In this document: piece after piece, positions 33,833 to 45,150 of the stretch
How the letters are laid out: each line of letters starts with the position of its first letter
Numbering within the stretch: position 1 is the stretch's first letter
Program-made: the position numbers and the translations under genes
From: Atopsyche davidsoni
Lineage: Eukaryota; Arthropoda; Insecta; Trichoptera; Hydrobiosidae
Direction: 5' to 3'
Length of the DNA stretch: 64,000 nucleotides
NCBI GenBank assembly: GCA_022113835.1
Contig: JAILWY010000001.1
Span: forward strand, 3,286,001 to 3,350,000
Notes under the pieces: generated by a model
Told to the model about the DNA's origin: nothing
Databases searched by the model: none
Seen by the model: only the letters and a program-made list of their open reading frames with translations

Positions 33833-34123
33833 CACTAAAAGATTCTGTAGGATAGGACTTTTTATATAATGTATCAATCAATCACCTACAGTTTATTTAC
33901 TACTGTGATATACTCGGTACTATATAATACAGAAGTAATTCTCACAAGCCATACTTCTAATTTATTACAGCAACTTTCAGCAAAAATACTCAGCACTTTA
34001 AAGGGTAAATAATTAAAAAACAAAAATATTGTTTCGATTAAATTAATATTTGCTGGTGCTTTTTTGAGTGATCATTTGCAAATAATTTATTTGATTTAAA
34101 ATATTTAAAAATAAAAACATTAA

Positions 34124-34153
34124 CCTATTATTTTTTTTACTTACAGGTAAGAC
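34124..34153 (+). promoter_or_regulatory. Possible recursive splice (AG|GT) site, best in window
   Basis: TTATTTTTTTTACTTACAG abuts GTAAGACAT at 34146|34147, a close fit to the fly ratchet-point consensus on the plus strand. Confidence 0.3.
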
Positions 34154-34965
34154 ATGGATGAATAATATCGACCGCATTATGGTGAGTTTTGATAATAAGA
34201 CCGATCTTATTGCAAACGCAGCATAAAAAAATATATATATGTAAGTGTGTGTGATAGTTTCAAGGCTTCTACATCTCATTTGGAGTTAAGAAGGGATGAA
34301 TCTTGCATACTGAGATGGCCTGGGGCATCGATTTTCCCCGCTAACGCCTCAATCTCCCCAGCCTGAAGAGTGGCTCCAAAAAAGACAAAAAGATGGGAAC
34401 TCTTTACCGTGTGGTGAATAATGACCTTCTTGGGCAGTGGTACAACACTGAAAACTATTATATAACCCCAAAAATATAATAATATAAATTCTATTCAAAT
34501 CAAAAAAATTAAAAAATCATTCAGCTTCATCGTTTTCAATTTTAACTATTTGCTGTTTTTATTTAAAATTTCTGTATAACTTATATTTTCACCGGCGATT
34601 GTAAATCAATCAGTGGTTTTAAAACACGCAGCTCATTTTAATATTTTTAAATAATATTTTCGATTAGCTTGTATTGATTAACTGCTGGATAAAATTTAAA
34701 AATTAATATACCACGCTGTACCAAACATCATTTACTTTGAGATTACCTCATAATGAGATTCGAATTCTCATGTTCTCAGTCAAAAATCGATGCTATTTTA
34801 TACAAAACCATATTTTTATATTAACAAGCAACATCGTAAATGAAGATTTATATTTAATTTTGAACCAAGCTTAAAGTTAGATTAAACTTAAGTGAAACCA
34901 GCAAACTCTCGGCTTTGTGATATTAATCGCTAATTTAGTTTTTTTATTAATGTTATGGATCAGTC
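34154..34965. other. AT-rich spacer, nothing recognised
   Basis: A GC-moderate stretch at 34300-34400 has no recognisable motif. Confidence 0.4.
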
Positions 34966-35281
34966 AATCAGATGCGTATTTATTACCCATTACGGGCTTA
35001 TTATATTTACTAATATGATTAGGCACATTAGTTCATATATAGAAGACGATTTAAAGGTTTAATATTGGTTGGCCTGGGCACATTGGGTCATATGTAGAGT
35101 ATGATTGTTAAAAATTCTCGATAAACGGAAGTGATTCGTTAGTACAAGGGTTCGTACACCGGCCATGTAAGCCAGGAGATGTGGGTTCAAATCCCACACA
35201 AATCACGATGATATTTTTCTGAGAGTTTCTTTAAATCGTCTTCTATATATGAACTAATGTGCCTAATCATATTAGTAAATT
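34966..35281 (+). mobile_element. tRNA-Thr foldback element, second arm type
   Basis: The left arm ATTTACTAATATGATTAGGC (from 35004, running to AGAAGACGATTTAAAG) is repeated inverted as the right arm 35230-35281 with near identity over about 50 bp. Left of it, CAATCAGATGCGTATTTATT and ACCCATTACGGG are the outer edge also seen at the right of the 11-kb pair. Between the arms are ATGATTGTTAAAAATTCTC (shared with the 43.8-kb copy) and the tRNA-like core. Confidence 0.75.
35131..35206 (+). pseudogene. tRNA-Thr(UGU)-like core
   Basis: 76 nt: GTGATT/AATCAC acceptor stem, CCGGC-CATGTAA-GCCAG anticodon arm with one mismatch, GTGGG-TTCAAAT-CCCAC T-arm. The D-arm half (TTAGTACAAGGGTTCGTACA) differs from the 10.2- and 43.8-kb copies. 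Confidence 0.65.
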
Positions 35282-36399
35282 TAGTTTTTAGTTAAAACTA
35301 ACTTAAATATTGTGTAGAATCAAAAGGTTATCCATCGCTGCCTTAGGCTTTCAGTAGATTTCGAGGGGCGGGGGCTGAAACAACTGACCTGCTTCAGGAG
35401 AGACCCGGAAACCCACCCCCGCGACCTGCGCCAGATGAGTTTTTAATTTAAACTTGCACAAACTAACACTCGCACCGTGGTAGTTGATCAAAGATCTTAA
35501 TGAGGATATTAAACGACTTCCTGGGGTGAAATTTTACTGAAAAGAAAAAGCTTTTAATTAATTTAAGGGGTTGTTTTTTCCTTTTAAAGGTTACGCGTTG
35601 CCTTTATTATTTTTATTTAGATAATTTAGTAAAAGAAACACACTAACAGCCTTCTTTGTAAATAACATACAATTGACTGTGAATGCTTCTTTTCTATATT
35701 TGTATGTAATGTTTTTTTTATATTATTATTATTATATCATATTTACTATTAAGCAAATAAAATATTTAAAATTCAACGTTTTAACTCTAGAACGTTTAAA
35801 AAAATAAAAAAATTGAGTTCAATTAAACATATTTCTTAAAAAACTATCGTTTCTGGAGTTTTCAGCAAATAAATTTGTATTTTGCTACTGTTAACAGTAA
35901 AAACATTATTTTAGAGTTTTTACTAATATATAAACAAAATCTTTTTTTTTACTGTGAAAAATCGCAATTGATGTATCAATAGTTATAAAAATGTACTCAT
36001 TGACTAAAATAGTTCATATGTTTAAATTAAAATATTACTTTACCAAAAACAACTTATTATTGAAAACACAGAAATTAAAAGTCCTTATATTGTGAATTTT
36101 TTTTTTTTGAGAATTTGAAATATTAGCGTTGTACGATATAATATTATATATATATCCCTGATTTTTTTCAAAAGTGACTAATACGAGTACATTTTTTTGT
36201 AAAATATACAGCAGAAATGCCAATCATGAAATGACCGGAAAAATCCTCAATAATTTTTTTACATAATTTTTTTTGTCAATCTGTAAATTTAATGAAATAT
36301 ATAAAATACAATAAACATGCAATGGTGAGAATTGTAATTTTTTTTAACATTGGTAATATTTATCGATATATTGATAGTCTTGAAAATATGAGATATTCG
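35282..36399. other. Spacer with one GC-rich patch
   Basis: About 35340-35440 is GC-rich (GGGGCGGGGGCTGAAAC, CCCACCCCCGCGACC). The rest is AT-rich, with (ATT)n near 35724. Confidence 0.4.
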
Positions 36400-36402
36400 C
36401 GT

Positions 36403-36445
36403 TGAAGAGGCCTGCGTCTAACAGTGGATAACAGCTGATACAGAT
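36403..36445 (+). repeat. RTE-like LINE 3' end relic
   Basis: GAAGAGGCCTGCGTCTAACA followed by GTGGATAACAGCTGATACAG resembles the widespread insect RTE-type ending in which EA(F/Y)xQQW is followed by a short A/T-rich tail. Short and degraded. Confidence 0.4.
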
Positions 36446-37755
36446 AAAAACACAAATACTGTAATATTTCATAGCATGCTCACAGTACGATATTTTTAAA
36501 AAAAAGTTTTTTTTCGCACAGCCCTCGTTTATTAACATGTAAGAAGACTATGGATCTTCTAGGCCGGGGCTGCAAAGAACATTTTCAGTTCTTTACAAGT
36601 TTTTTGTGCAAAAAGCTATCACTTTGATGTAGGGGAGGTCGCCAGTGCTCCGGCTGGGGTCGTCATCCATGTAGGGCGCCTTGCAAGAATATCATTACTG
36701 AAATTGTGATTACATCTGATGAGGTCCCAGAGACTTTGTTTGTAGGTCATCTTCAATGCGCTATATTTTTTGTGCAACGTCATGTATTTCAAACACTGTC
36801 TGCTTCGTTCAAAGTACTTTCGTTATTCAGATAATGGATACTCATCCAATCTCTCAGCGTTTAAGCTGACTTAAATTTTTATACCATTAGTTTGATAATA
36901 GTATTAATAATACGTTATAATGTATTTCAGAGAACGTCTGTTAATAAATAATCTGTCAGTTAAAGTATTGTACTATGACAAACAAGTAAATTTTTTTTGT
37001 TATTTTTTTCTTCAAAAAATGAATTACTTGTATTTCTTTTGTGTGATTTTAAAGTTTTCATATTAAAAAGAACATCTTGAGTCCTTTCTTTATGACTTGA
37101 AAAATATTCATTGAATTTTTTAGTGTTGTTAACGGACAAGGCATTTGAATGGTGAAGATCCATTATTATAATGATAAACAATAACTTTTTATTTATATCG
37201 TCACTGTGAGTTTATTAGAATTATTTTGCATAACTAATTTCGACCTTATACACCAGGTCATCATAAGATGCATGACTAAACTAATTTTTTTTAGAACTGA
37301 AACTCGGCTTTAATTTATATATTCAAGCGACATTATGTATGACAAATATTTAAGAAATTTTAATACCTGTTAACATATTTAATACCCTAGCAAATAATCT
37401 GCGTTTCATATACCTAAGACAGATATATAGAAAGTCAAGTCAAAGTCATATGTGCATTATTATGCAGTTCATATAAGCAAGTAATCATTGGAAAACTTAG
37501 CGTTTCTTTTAGCGATAAATGTACAGAAATGCATTGTGAGATTTTAATAGCGATAATATAAAAAGAATACGAAAGTTATTCGCTTGAAATAATACAGGTA
37601 TTTCGATGCAAATTTTATCAATACGTTATGTCTTCTTACGCAAGTGTGCACGCAACATAAATCCACCCTGTTTGCATATGTTATACAGCGCGCACTCAAG
37701 CATATAAACATATTGGGATGCAACAGAAGCTGGCGGGCATGCAAGGCATTAATCT
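36446..37755. other. AT-rich spacer
   Basis: Moderately GC-rich 36560-36680 (GGGGAGGTCGCCAGTGCTCC). No gene recognised. Confidence 0.4.
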
Positions 37756-37915
37756 TTTCACTCTGGCGGGTGCCAATAACTTAGGGGCAGGGCTCGTGTG
37801 GCGGCGAAGGAAGGCTTCTGCGGGGGGCCGTCTTTATGTGGCCCCCCGGGGAGCGAGACTGGAGTGAGACTCCCGGCCGTGACAAGCTACGTACAAGCTC
37901 TTAAGGGCGCAGAAT
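37756..37915. promoter_or_regulatory. GC-rich patch
   Basis: GCGGGGGGCCG and GTGGCCCCCCGGGGAGCGAG; the two C/G runs could form a strong hairpin. No open frame. Confidence 0.22.
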
Positions 37916-37949
37916 TTAGACGTACTTAAGTCTGGTTGAATTTGTTATA

Positions 37950-38509
37950 CTGCAAAACCTCGATATAACGGACCCCTATTACACGTCATTCGGATATAAC
38001 GGACAAAAAATTCGGTTCTATGTAAAAAAAATTAAAAACGTTTTAAATGCCAAAATACAAAAAAAAAATTACTCATCAAAATTACAAAATAACAATTAGA
38101 GTTGATTTTAAAAAAATTATATAAAAATTATATATAAAAATTATATTTAAAATTATTATATAAATAATAAAAATAAAATTATTATATAAAAATTATATGA
38201 AAGTTACAAAATTACAATTAGAGTTGATTATAAAAAAACAGCAAAATTTAAGAGTCCAAATACAACTTGATTTTCCTTTTTAGAAGGATTACCGAAAGCA
38301 AGCGCGAGTGTCCGAAGACAATTAAATACAATGTTGTTAGTGTTTTGTATTTTTTTATTTATATCACGGCCGTATTACGGTTTGAAAATACACCATACGG
38401 TGTATTTTCAAAAAAAAGTTTTATTTTAAATCTATTTTTATATGACGGACTTTCGGCTTTAACAGACACCCCCTCTCCCCAATTAGTCCGTTATATTGAG
38501 GATTTACTG
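37950..38509. mobile_element. pogo/Tigger-like MITE
   Basis: Left end CTGCAAAACCTCGATATAAC(GGAC) at 37950 and the reverse complement of CAGTAAATCCTCAATATAAC(GGAC) ending at 38509, flanked by TA on both sides. The CAG(T)..CCTC(G/A)ATATAACGGAC terminus is typical of pogo/Tigger-type elements. The interior is A/T-rich filler, with no transposase. It holds a perfect 14-bp-armed hairpin (38381-38394 with 38399-38412, 4-nt loop). Confidence 0.75.
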
Positions 38510-39075
38510 TACTCAATAACAAAGCTTGATATTTTTTTAAGTTATTCTAAAACAAACTTGCCTACTTACAAAATCTTTGAACCCTTCAAGCCGTTTTTAT
38601 AATGTTTGTTTTATGTTAGCAATTATTTTTTTTTTTTAATTAATGGCTCACAATGAGAAAATATATATTTTGTTTCTTAATAAATCAATAATGCATTTTT
38701 TTTTATTGAATACGTGTAATAGTTATTCGTCACTATGATTATCGGCGTACAAAACACTTGTTTTTTTATATATTTTTTAATTTGGATCTAGGTTAATTGT
38801 ATGGGTTATATTATATTCTTTTGCCCTTCGAGAGCTTCATTGACGTCCAAAGCGATTAAATATGAAATGTTACCGGTATGCCGTGGATAACATTATCATG
38901 TAGTTTAACATTAAACAAAGCCTTCCATTAAACATAATATTATGTCAACGCTGTGGTTTTTTTTTTTTACGCAAGGAATAAAATTACTTCATAGCTGCAA
39001 TTTACTTTATACAAGAACTCTTGTCAGAAATAATATTATTTATTCGCCGTTATTCGAGAACGGAAATAAAAAAAT
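38510..39075. other. AT-rich spacer, nothing recognised
   Basis: Homopolymer-rich; no exon or repeat supported. Confidence 0.45.
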
Positions 39076-39255
39076 ATGTCAGGCCGGGGGCGGAAGGAAA
39101 CGCCGTGTAGCGGAATGTGGAAAGTGAGAATATTTATGTAAAGCGGAAACTTTTTCATGAAACGGCCGAGGGTAAGTTCTCGGACGGGAAGTGGCTTCTG
39201 CCGGACTGACGGTGGAGCTCTCTTCCGAGAATACGCCCCAAAGTGAAAGTTACAA
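39076..39255. promoter_or_regulatory. GC-rich patch
   Basis: GGCCGGGGGCGGAAGG and GGACGGGAAGTGGCTTCTGC (a GAAG/CTTC inverted pair). Confidence 0.2.
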
Positions 39256-40155
39256 GTTACTTACCGTGAACAGTACGCGTGTATATCGATGAATATTATA
39301 CATTTTATAAATCCACATATTTTTATCAAAGTAGTTTGTTTTAAGCACTTGTACGACACACATAACGATCAGAAACACTAACACTTCAAATCTCTGAAAA
39401 CACCCCCTGCACTGAAGCATCGGTACTTAAATTAAAGCACAACACCCAGCAACGATATATTTCATATTTTCGTGTATTAAATTATAAAAAAATATTATCC
39501 GATTTATGAAAATTTCGTCTATTTATTACGCACCCAGAATTTTTTGTAATATTTTTTAGTAGGGAATATCTACGAGATCGGGCTAAGTTTCACGTTTACG
39601 ATTTCCCATAAATTCTGTTACTTCAAAACTGGCGCGCCTTCTCTTTACTCCATGGACCGAGCAGGTCTCCCATAGAAATCAATTCGGTAGATTGAACCTG
39701 ATAGAAGCCGTAACGTTAGTGGGGTGAGTTATGTCTCATCTCGTGGAACTGGAAGCACACGGAGTGCCTCGAGTCCTGCTCGGTTGAGCGATCTTAAATA
39801 GTGATAAAACAAGCATTTTCTATTGAAAAATATATAGTTTTTATGTTATTACCATCAATACGTATTTAGTCTACGAATCGAATATATTTACTCATAAAAT
39901 CTTATTGCTATAGTATGTGCGCAAGTAAGCGAGCAGTAGAAACCATTTAAAGTTAATTGCAAGTAAATTTCCGATTAATTATTATAAATCGTGGAAATTA
40001 TGGATAAAACACAGCATCATAATATAATACCTCTATTTTTAAAAATATAATCTACATTCAATTAAACATTCCTATCTGTATTTTAATATAAATTCTTCTA
40101 ATAAATGACTAAGCAGTAATGCAATTAGCACGATGAATTTTTAGATGAATCCTCT
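39256..40155. other. Spacer with a GC-moderate block
   Basis: Block at 39600-39790 (GGCGCGCC, GGACCGAGCAGGTCTCC, CTCGTGGAACTGGAAGC); the remainder is AT-rich. Confidence 0.35.
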
Positions 40156-40290
40156 TCAAAGGCGTGCAAGGATCTCGACTCGCGGTGCATACTGTCCGCG
40201 TCCTCCGCCATGATGTCCTCTCTCCTCCGTCACGTAGCTCGATTGATTTTTATTATTGCCGTTAAGTGCGCCCCCGGCATGTGAATTAAT
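40156..40290. promoter_or_regulatory. GC-rich patch
   Basis: GACTCGCGGTGCATACTGTCC and CCTCCGCCATGATGTCC (with a GCCAT word), ending GTGCGCCCCCGGCATG. Confidence 0.2.
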
Positions 40291-41425
40291 ATAAATGACT
40301 GATAACATATTAAACTATCGGGAATACACTATTGAAGTATAGTTTTGTGACAATACTGTCGTATATAAGTATTAAGTACAAAGCTTTTTTTATATTTTTC
40401 CCCATATTGTTTCAGTTTATAATTTACACCCATAAAATATAAATTCCTGTAATATACTTTTACTTTCATGTTACGTGATTATCATGCTTATGAAAAAAAT
40501 CCTTAAAATTTAAATGACGTAATAGTAACTTGATATGACCACTATCATCGTATTTTCAATGTTTGTACAGAAAATAATTTGTGTAATCCCACTATAATAT
40601 TTTTTTTAATAATCAGTTGTTCAAACATGGTTGATTGGCATCCTTAGCCAGAAAAATTACATAAATTATTTACAACAAGAAATCAGTTTAAGCGAGAGAG
40701 GCAATGATTGTTATGTAGATTTTCAATCTTTATAGCATCACTGTCTGTAAAAAAAACTGTTGTAATTATAACATTGAACTACTTGACAATCTATTATATA
40801 TTATTTTGGGATAATATAAACTTAGAGTCTTTTTTTCTCGTTTCGTTTCCCTTACTTTCCTTCCCTGTCTTTAATTGAACACAGTGGTGTAGTTAAGGCT
40901 TCGACCATGGTTCAGACACTTCTGGGGGCGTGCCTCGGCGCTCGCACCCCGTGGAGCTGAGGTCTGCACGAAGGGTGCAAACGTGACCTTCTCCAAAAAC
41001 AATGACATCTTTAATTGAATTTATAACTTTTATTTCTCACTACTATTCAAAATAGGAAAATTTTTAAAAATTTCAATTATTTATGTTTAACTCACAAACT
41101 ATTTTTTTTTTAAAATAATATTACAGTCATTTTAAAGGTTAATAGATATTTTTATCAAGAACAATATTTGCAATTGTTATATGCTTAAAAAAATATATTT
41201 ATACTTTTATCACAAGCTTACAAATCCTAAATAAATTAGAATTAATTTTATTAACAATTAATAAATTTGATTTAAGTTGTCCACCGATAGTGAAAAAAAT
41301 CAGATATGTGTGTCATCAAAATGATGTGGACTTTATTTAAATTATAAGAATTAAACATAAACACTTACTTAATTACCTGTAAATATAAAATACATTAAAT
41401 AAATAAAACCACCTTTTTTATATGA
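40291..41425. other. AT-rich spacer with a possible hAT-like end
   Basis: CAGTGGTGTAGTTAAGG at 40882 resembles a hAT terminus, followed by about 110 bp of GC-rich sequence. No partner end or 8-bp duplication was found. Confidence 0.3.
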
Positions 41426-41640
41426 CGCCAATTTACTCCACGCTCGCGGACCGAAGTCTGTGATCTCACCCCATAAACCTCCGGAACGACTGAAAATCGC
41501 TGACTTTTGAATGACTTCCGGCGCATGTACCGCGGACCGGAAGTACTCACGTACTGAGCAGGTACCGACATACAATCGAACTTGCAGTTAAGCGGGAAGG
41601 GGGGAAAAGAGGAAAGGCGGTACGAGGGTAAAAAACTGTA
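41426..41640. promoter_or_regulatory. GC-rich patch with two inverted ETS-type sites
   Basis: ACTTCCGG at 41514-41521 and CCGGAAGT at 41537-41544 face each other across 15 bp. The minus frames 41369-41575 and 41395-41700 overlap and show no domain. Confidence 0.28.
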
Positions 41641-43015
41641 GACGTAACCGTTTGTTTTATTACCTGAAAAAATCCGACAAAAAGAGTACACCATGAACAA
41701 AAAACTTTCGGCGTTTTATGTCTTTGCTATGGTTTTTTCCTATTATCTAATGCAATAGGACTTGAAGCGAACCATACACAAGGTGTTTCAAAACCAAACT
41801 TTCGGACGTACACACACACATATATATTTATATATATACATCAGAGTAGGTTGAATTAAAACTACATGTTTTTTACTTTGATATTATCGATACGTCCACT
41901 TTACAGCAAACCTTATAAAAGCGAAAAGCTTGAAGTTTGATGAATTTGTATAAATGAAATATAAGAAAAACTATGATGGCAACGAGAAATATAACAAAAC
42001 CGGCACGTGGTCTTCGGGACATAGTGCTCGGGGACTTCTGCAATAAGTGAATTATATGTATTGGCTTTTATCAATGACGAATCCAGTTTTCGAGAAAAAA
42101 AAATACTACACTCTTTCAGCGTTTTCTCTGCATGGTATTGGGGAGGGTCCGCAGAGGCGACATGGGGAATTCAGAAAGAGGGAACAAGTAATGAATGTAT
42201 AACTGCTTTCCCTTCCGCTCGGGAGCAATTTATCTATAAACTTTGATGTCTTGTTTGCATCTCCCGAATGTTCTATCTCCAAATTGGTAATTTAAAAGGC
42301 GATCCTACTTTATGCCATTTTACGGACGATGGCCGGTTGGTCATCAAACAAAATTGATACGCCATAAAAGACGTCGCGTGTTTCGCTACTTAATTCTGGA
42401 CTCACTTGCCCCGCTGACGTATGGCTTGTGATAAAATGGGATATTTTGGATGTGAAATAAAATTCAGTGTTTTTTGTATTCTGATAAACGTAAAATTTGC
42501 TGAATAGAAAATACGCAACGCTCTTGCAAATAATAATCATGACATGAAATAAATTTCATATAAATATAACATATGTCAATATGTTTTGCTTACTGCTTAC
42601 TTACTGTTTTGAATATAAAACAACAAAAGAAATGATGCGTTTTATTACTTTCTTATATGACTCATTGTAAATTTTGTTTAACATTAAGAACAAGCATTGA
42701 TAGTTTTGAGAGGCAACATAATGCATACAGGAAGAAAACATCAAAAAACTCACTATCTTAAATAGTAAATTTTTATAAAGAAAACGTCAATATATAAAAT
42801 AATAAAATTAAATGCAAGTTATTGAAATATCATTTGGAATATTTAAGATTTGCTTTTTAAATGCTCATTTCGGGCAGTAAAAATGTGAAATACGGGAATT
42901 CATATTCTTTATTGACTTTTAATTAATATATGTTACGAATGCGGTATAGTTTAAGTTATACTTATGTTTAATTTTTTACTTTACAAAGAAAATCAAATAT
43001 TTTTCAATACTTTAA
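41641..43015. other. AT-rich spacer
   Basis: (CA)n/(TA)n-like stretch at 41811-41846. No supported gene. Confidence 0.4.
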
Positions 43016-43017
43016 CC

Positions 43018-43105
43018 ATTTGTTATCTACTTCTTCAGGATTTTGGTGACCATTTTATTGAACATATCTTTTTTTTGGTTCAGCATTAATAGTTCAGCCA
43101 TACTC
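43018..43105 (-). repeat. LINE 3' tail fragment, degraded
   Basis: The reverse complement reads GATATGTTCAATAAAATGGT then CACCAAAATCCTGAAGAAG, aligning with the end of the 10.7-kb LINE ORF. Confidence 0.5.
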
Positions 43106-43224
43106 GCATTTGTTACGACACATTTTTTTATGCAGTTCGACGTTTCGATCGGAAACGATTAGAAACGTATACCCAGTGTATTATTATTCAACAATTGAAA
43201 TACTCACCTGCGAAACGAGGTCCA

Positions 43225-43565
43225 CCCTCAAGAACAAACTAATCGCGCAAATCAATCCATCGCGTAAAACGAAACGCCATAACGCGAAACGACCGGGCAA
43301 CCCCCGAAGGTGTTAGGGGTGGGGTGACCATAAAGCTCCGCCGGGACGGGGCAGAGGGGCAATCGACGCCGCTGCGGAATGTACAAAATTAATGATAATA
43401 AAACGAATTCGCGCAATAAACGGCTTGCTTTACGGCGCCAGGTGAGGCGCGATTGGACAGGTGCGGCGCAGGCAAGGGCGCGGGGTCTCCGATCCCACCT
43501 GCATAAAAAGGACCCTAATGTACACCCCTCAGAATTATATGGAAATCGCTCTTGAAACGTGGAAA
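43225..43565. promoter_or_regulatory. GC-rich patch
   Basis: CGAAACGACCGGGCAACCCC, CTCCGCCGGGACGGGG and GGTGCGGCGCAGGCAAGG. The 110-codon minus frame 43252-43584 (with PRALACAAPVQS) is attributed to base composition; no family recognised. Confidence 0.22.
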
Positions 43566-43725
43566 GTATTTCTGATGCTTTCACGCATATATATTTTTTA
43601 AATATTTTTAAATATTTTTAAATAATCATTCGCGACAAACAATTTCGGTTTTTTTATGTTCCTGAAAATTTTTCCTGAAATGTAAAGAGTAATAATATAA
43701 CACACCATCTCATATATTATTGATT

Positions 43726-43990
43726 TTTGTGAAGACCGTCTCACAGGAAGTACGATTTTGCCTATACAGGTTTGATTGATTGATTGAAAACGTTGTTTCA
43801 TTTATAGGATATGATTGTTAAAAATTCTTGTCTAGTACTAGTGATTCGTTGGTATAATTGGTAATACACCGGCCATGTAAGCTTGGGGGTGTGGGTTCAA
43901 ATCCCACACAAATCACGATGATATTATTATTGAGTTTCTTTAAACAATTTTCAATATTTGAAAAAATGTACTTAATCATTCTCATAACAG
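43726..43990 (+). mobile_element. tRNA-Thr foldback element, first arm type, right arm truncated
   Basis: The left arm TTTTGTGAAGACCGTCTCAC...GATTTTGCCTATACAG is nearly identical to 10115-10159. After the core, TGTACTTAATCATT at about 43970 begins the right arm, but it stops at CTCATAACAGG, before the terminal GAAGACCGTC part. Confidence 0.75.
43841..43916 (+). pseudogene. tRNA-Thr(UGU)-like core
   Basis: 76 nt: GTGATT/AATCAC acceptor stem, best-preserved A-box half (TTGGTATAATTGGTAATACA), CATGTAA anticodon loop, GTGGG-TTCAAAT-CCCAC T-arm. Both Pol III boxes look usable, so it is the best candidate for residual transcription. Confidence 0.65.
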
Positions 43991-44984
43991 GAATGCGTGG
44001 TTCTATTGATTTTCCTGCAAAAGTTTTGTTTGGCTATGAATAAGCAACAAATAAATATGCTTTTAAAGATTAATATCCGTCAGTGCTGAATGGTTTTTTT
44101 GATGTTCATACATTTAACAAAGCACAATTGATTCCATCGCAATATTGACGGTAAACAAAACCGTGATCAAAGTTAAAATTTCATTCAATGATTAAATTGA
44201 AATTAAAAAAACATAACTTTTTGTTATTTGTGGTTTTTGAACACACAATCATGTAAATTAAAAATATGGTAAACTTATTTTTTTATAAATGATTAATTAT
44301 ACATTTGACATTTAATTTCGTAAAAATTAAAAGCAACATTAACAATAAATACACCACGCGTGTTAAATATTAAACGTTTTCTCTTACAAACTTACAGTGA
44401 AACATACAAAGAATAAAAGGACAAATACTTAACTGCCATACAATACAATACATGAATCCATTTTAAAAGACAATTTTATATTTTTTTAAGGATGTGTTGA
44501 ATTTTTTCATCTTATATATAAAACATAATATAATTTTAAATATCAAATAAACCTTAAAATTATAATTTACTAATTCGTTTTTTTTGCGTTTTTGATAACA
44601 GAAACCACTCTTTATTACCATAAGTGACAACCTTTTTGCTTTATTTGTTTAAAAAATTATTTTCAAAACACTGTACGCGTTGCGATTTTAATATATGTAA
44701 GGCTTTATTTATATAAAATATTCATGATTTATATATGAGGAATCAAACTGCAAGCCGTATATGCTTCAAAAATGCACATCTGAGGATGCACCCTCTCCCA
44801 TCCCCATCAGGAAGAAGCAGGTCTGCGCTTGAGGCATGCTGTGAAGCACTTTAGGGTATAAATAATTCCTCAGATAAATGCATAAACCACTGCTGGCCCA
44901 GCGAGCGCTCCAGCTAACCTCAGACGTCTTCTGACATCCTAACTCTAAAAACAACTTCTACTCAAACTATATATATACACCTTT
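43991..44984. other. AT-rich spacer
   Basis: A GC-moderate stretch at 44760-44940 has no recognised motif. Confidence 0.4.
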
Positions 44985-45150
44985 TGCTTCTGGTGTCTCT
45001 CCTCACAGGAGGCTTGTGACCATTTTATCGAATATATTTCTATTCTGGACCAGTCTCACTTGTTCCAGCCACTGGCGTAAATTTCGCATCCGCGTAATTT
45101 TTCTGCTTCTTATATATCACTTTTATGCACGAATCGATTTCCTTGGAACA
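44985..45150 (-). pseudogene. LINE 3' end, short intact reading frame
   Basis: On the minus strand the frame is open through RMRNLRQWLEQVRLVQNRNI, then FDKMVTSLL and a TGA (complement of 45003-45005). Upstream TTCCAAGGAA matches the same position of the 10.6-kb copy. It keeps the reading frame that the 10.6-kb copy lost to a TAG. 5' truncated. Confidence 0.75.

Noticed and set aside
34736..34775. tRNA B-box-like GAGATTCGAATTCTC
   Set aside because: Simple palindrome without A-box or acceptor stem.
43252..43584. 110-codon minus frame
   Set aside because: GC-patch frame with no recognised family; part of the peptide is low complexity.
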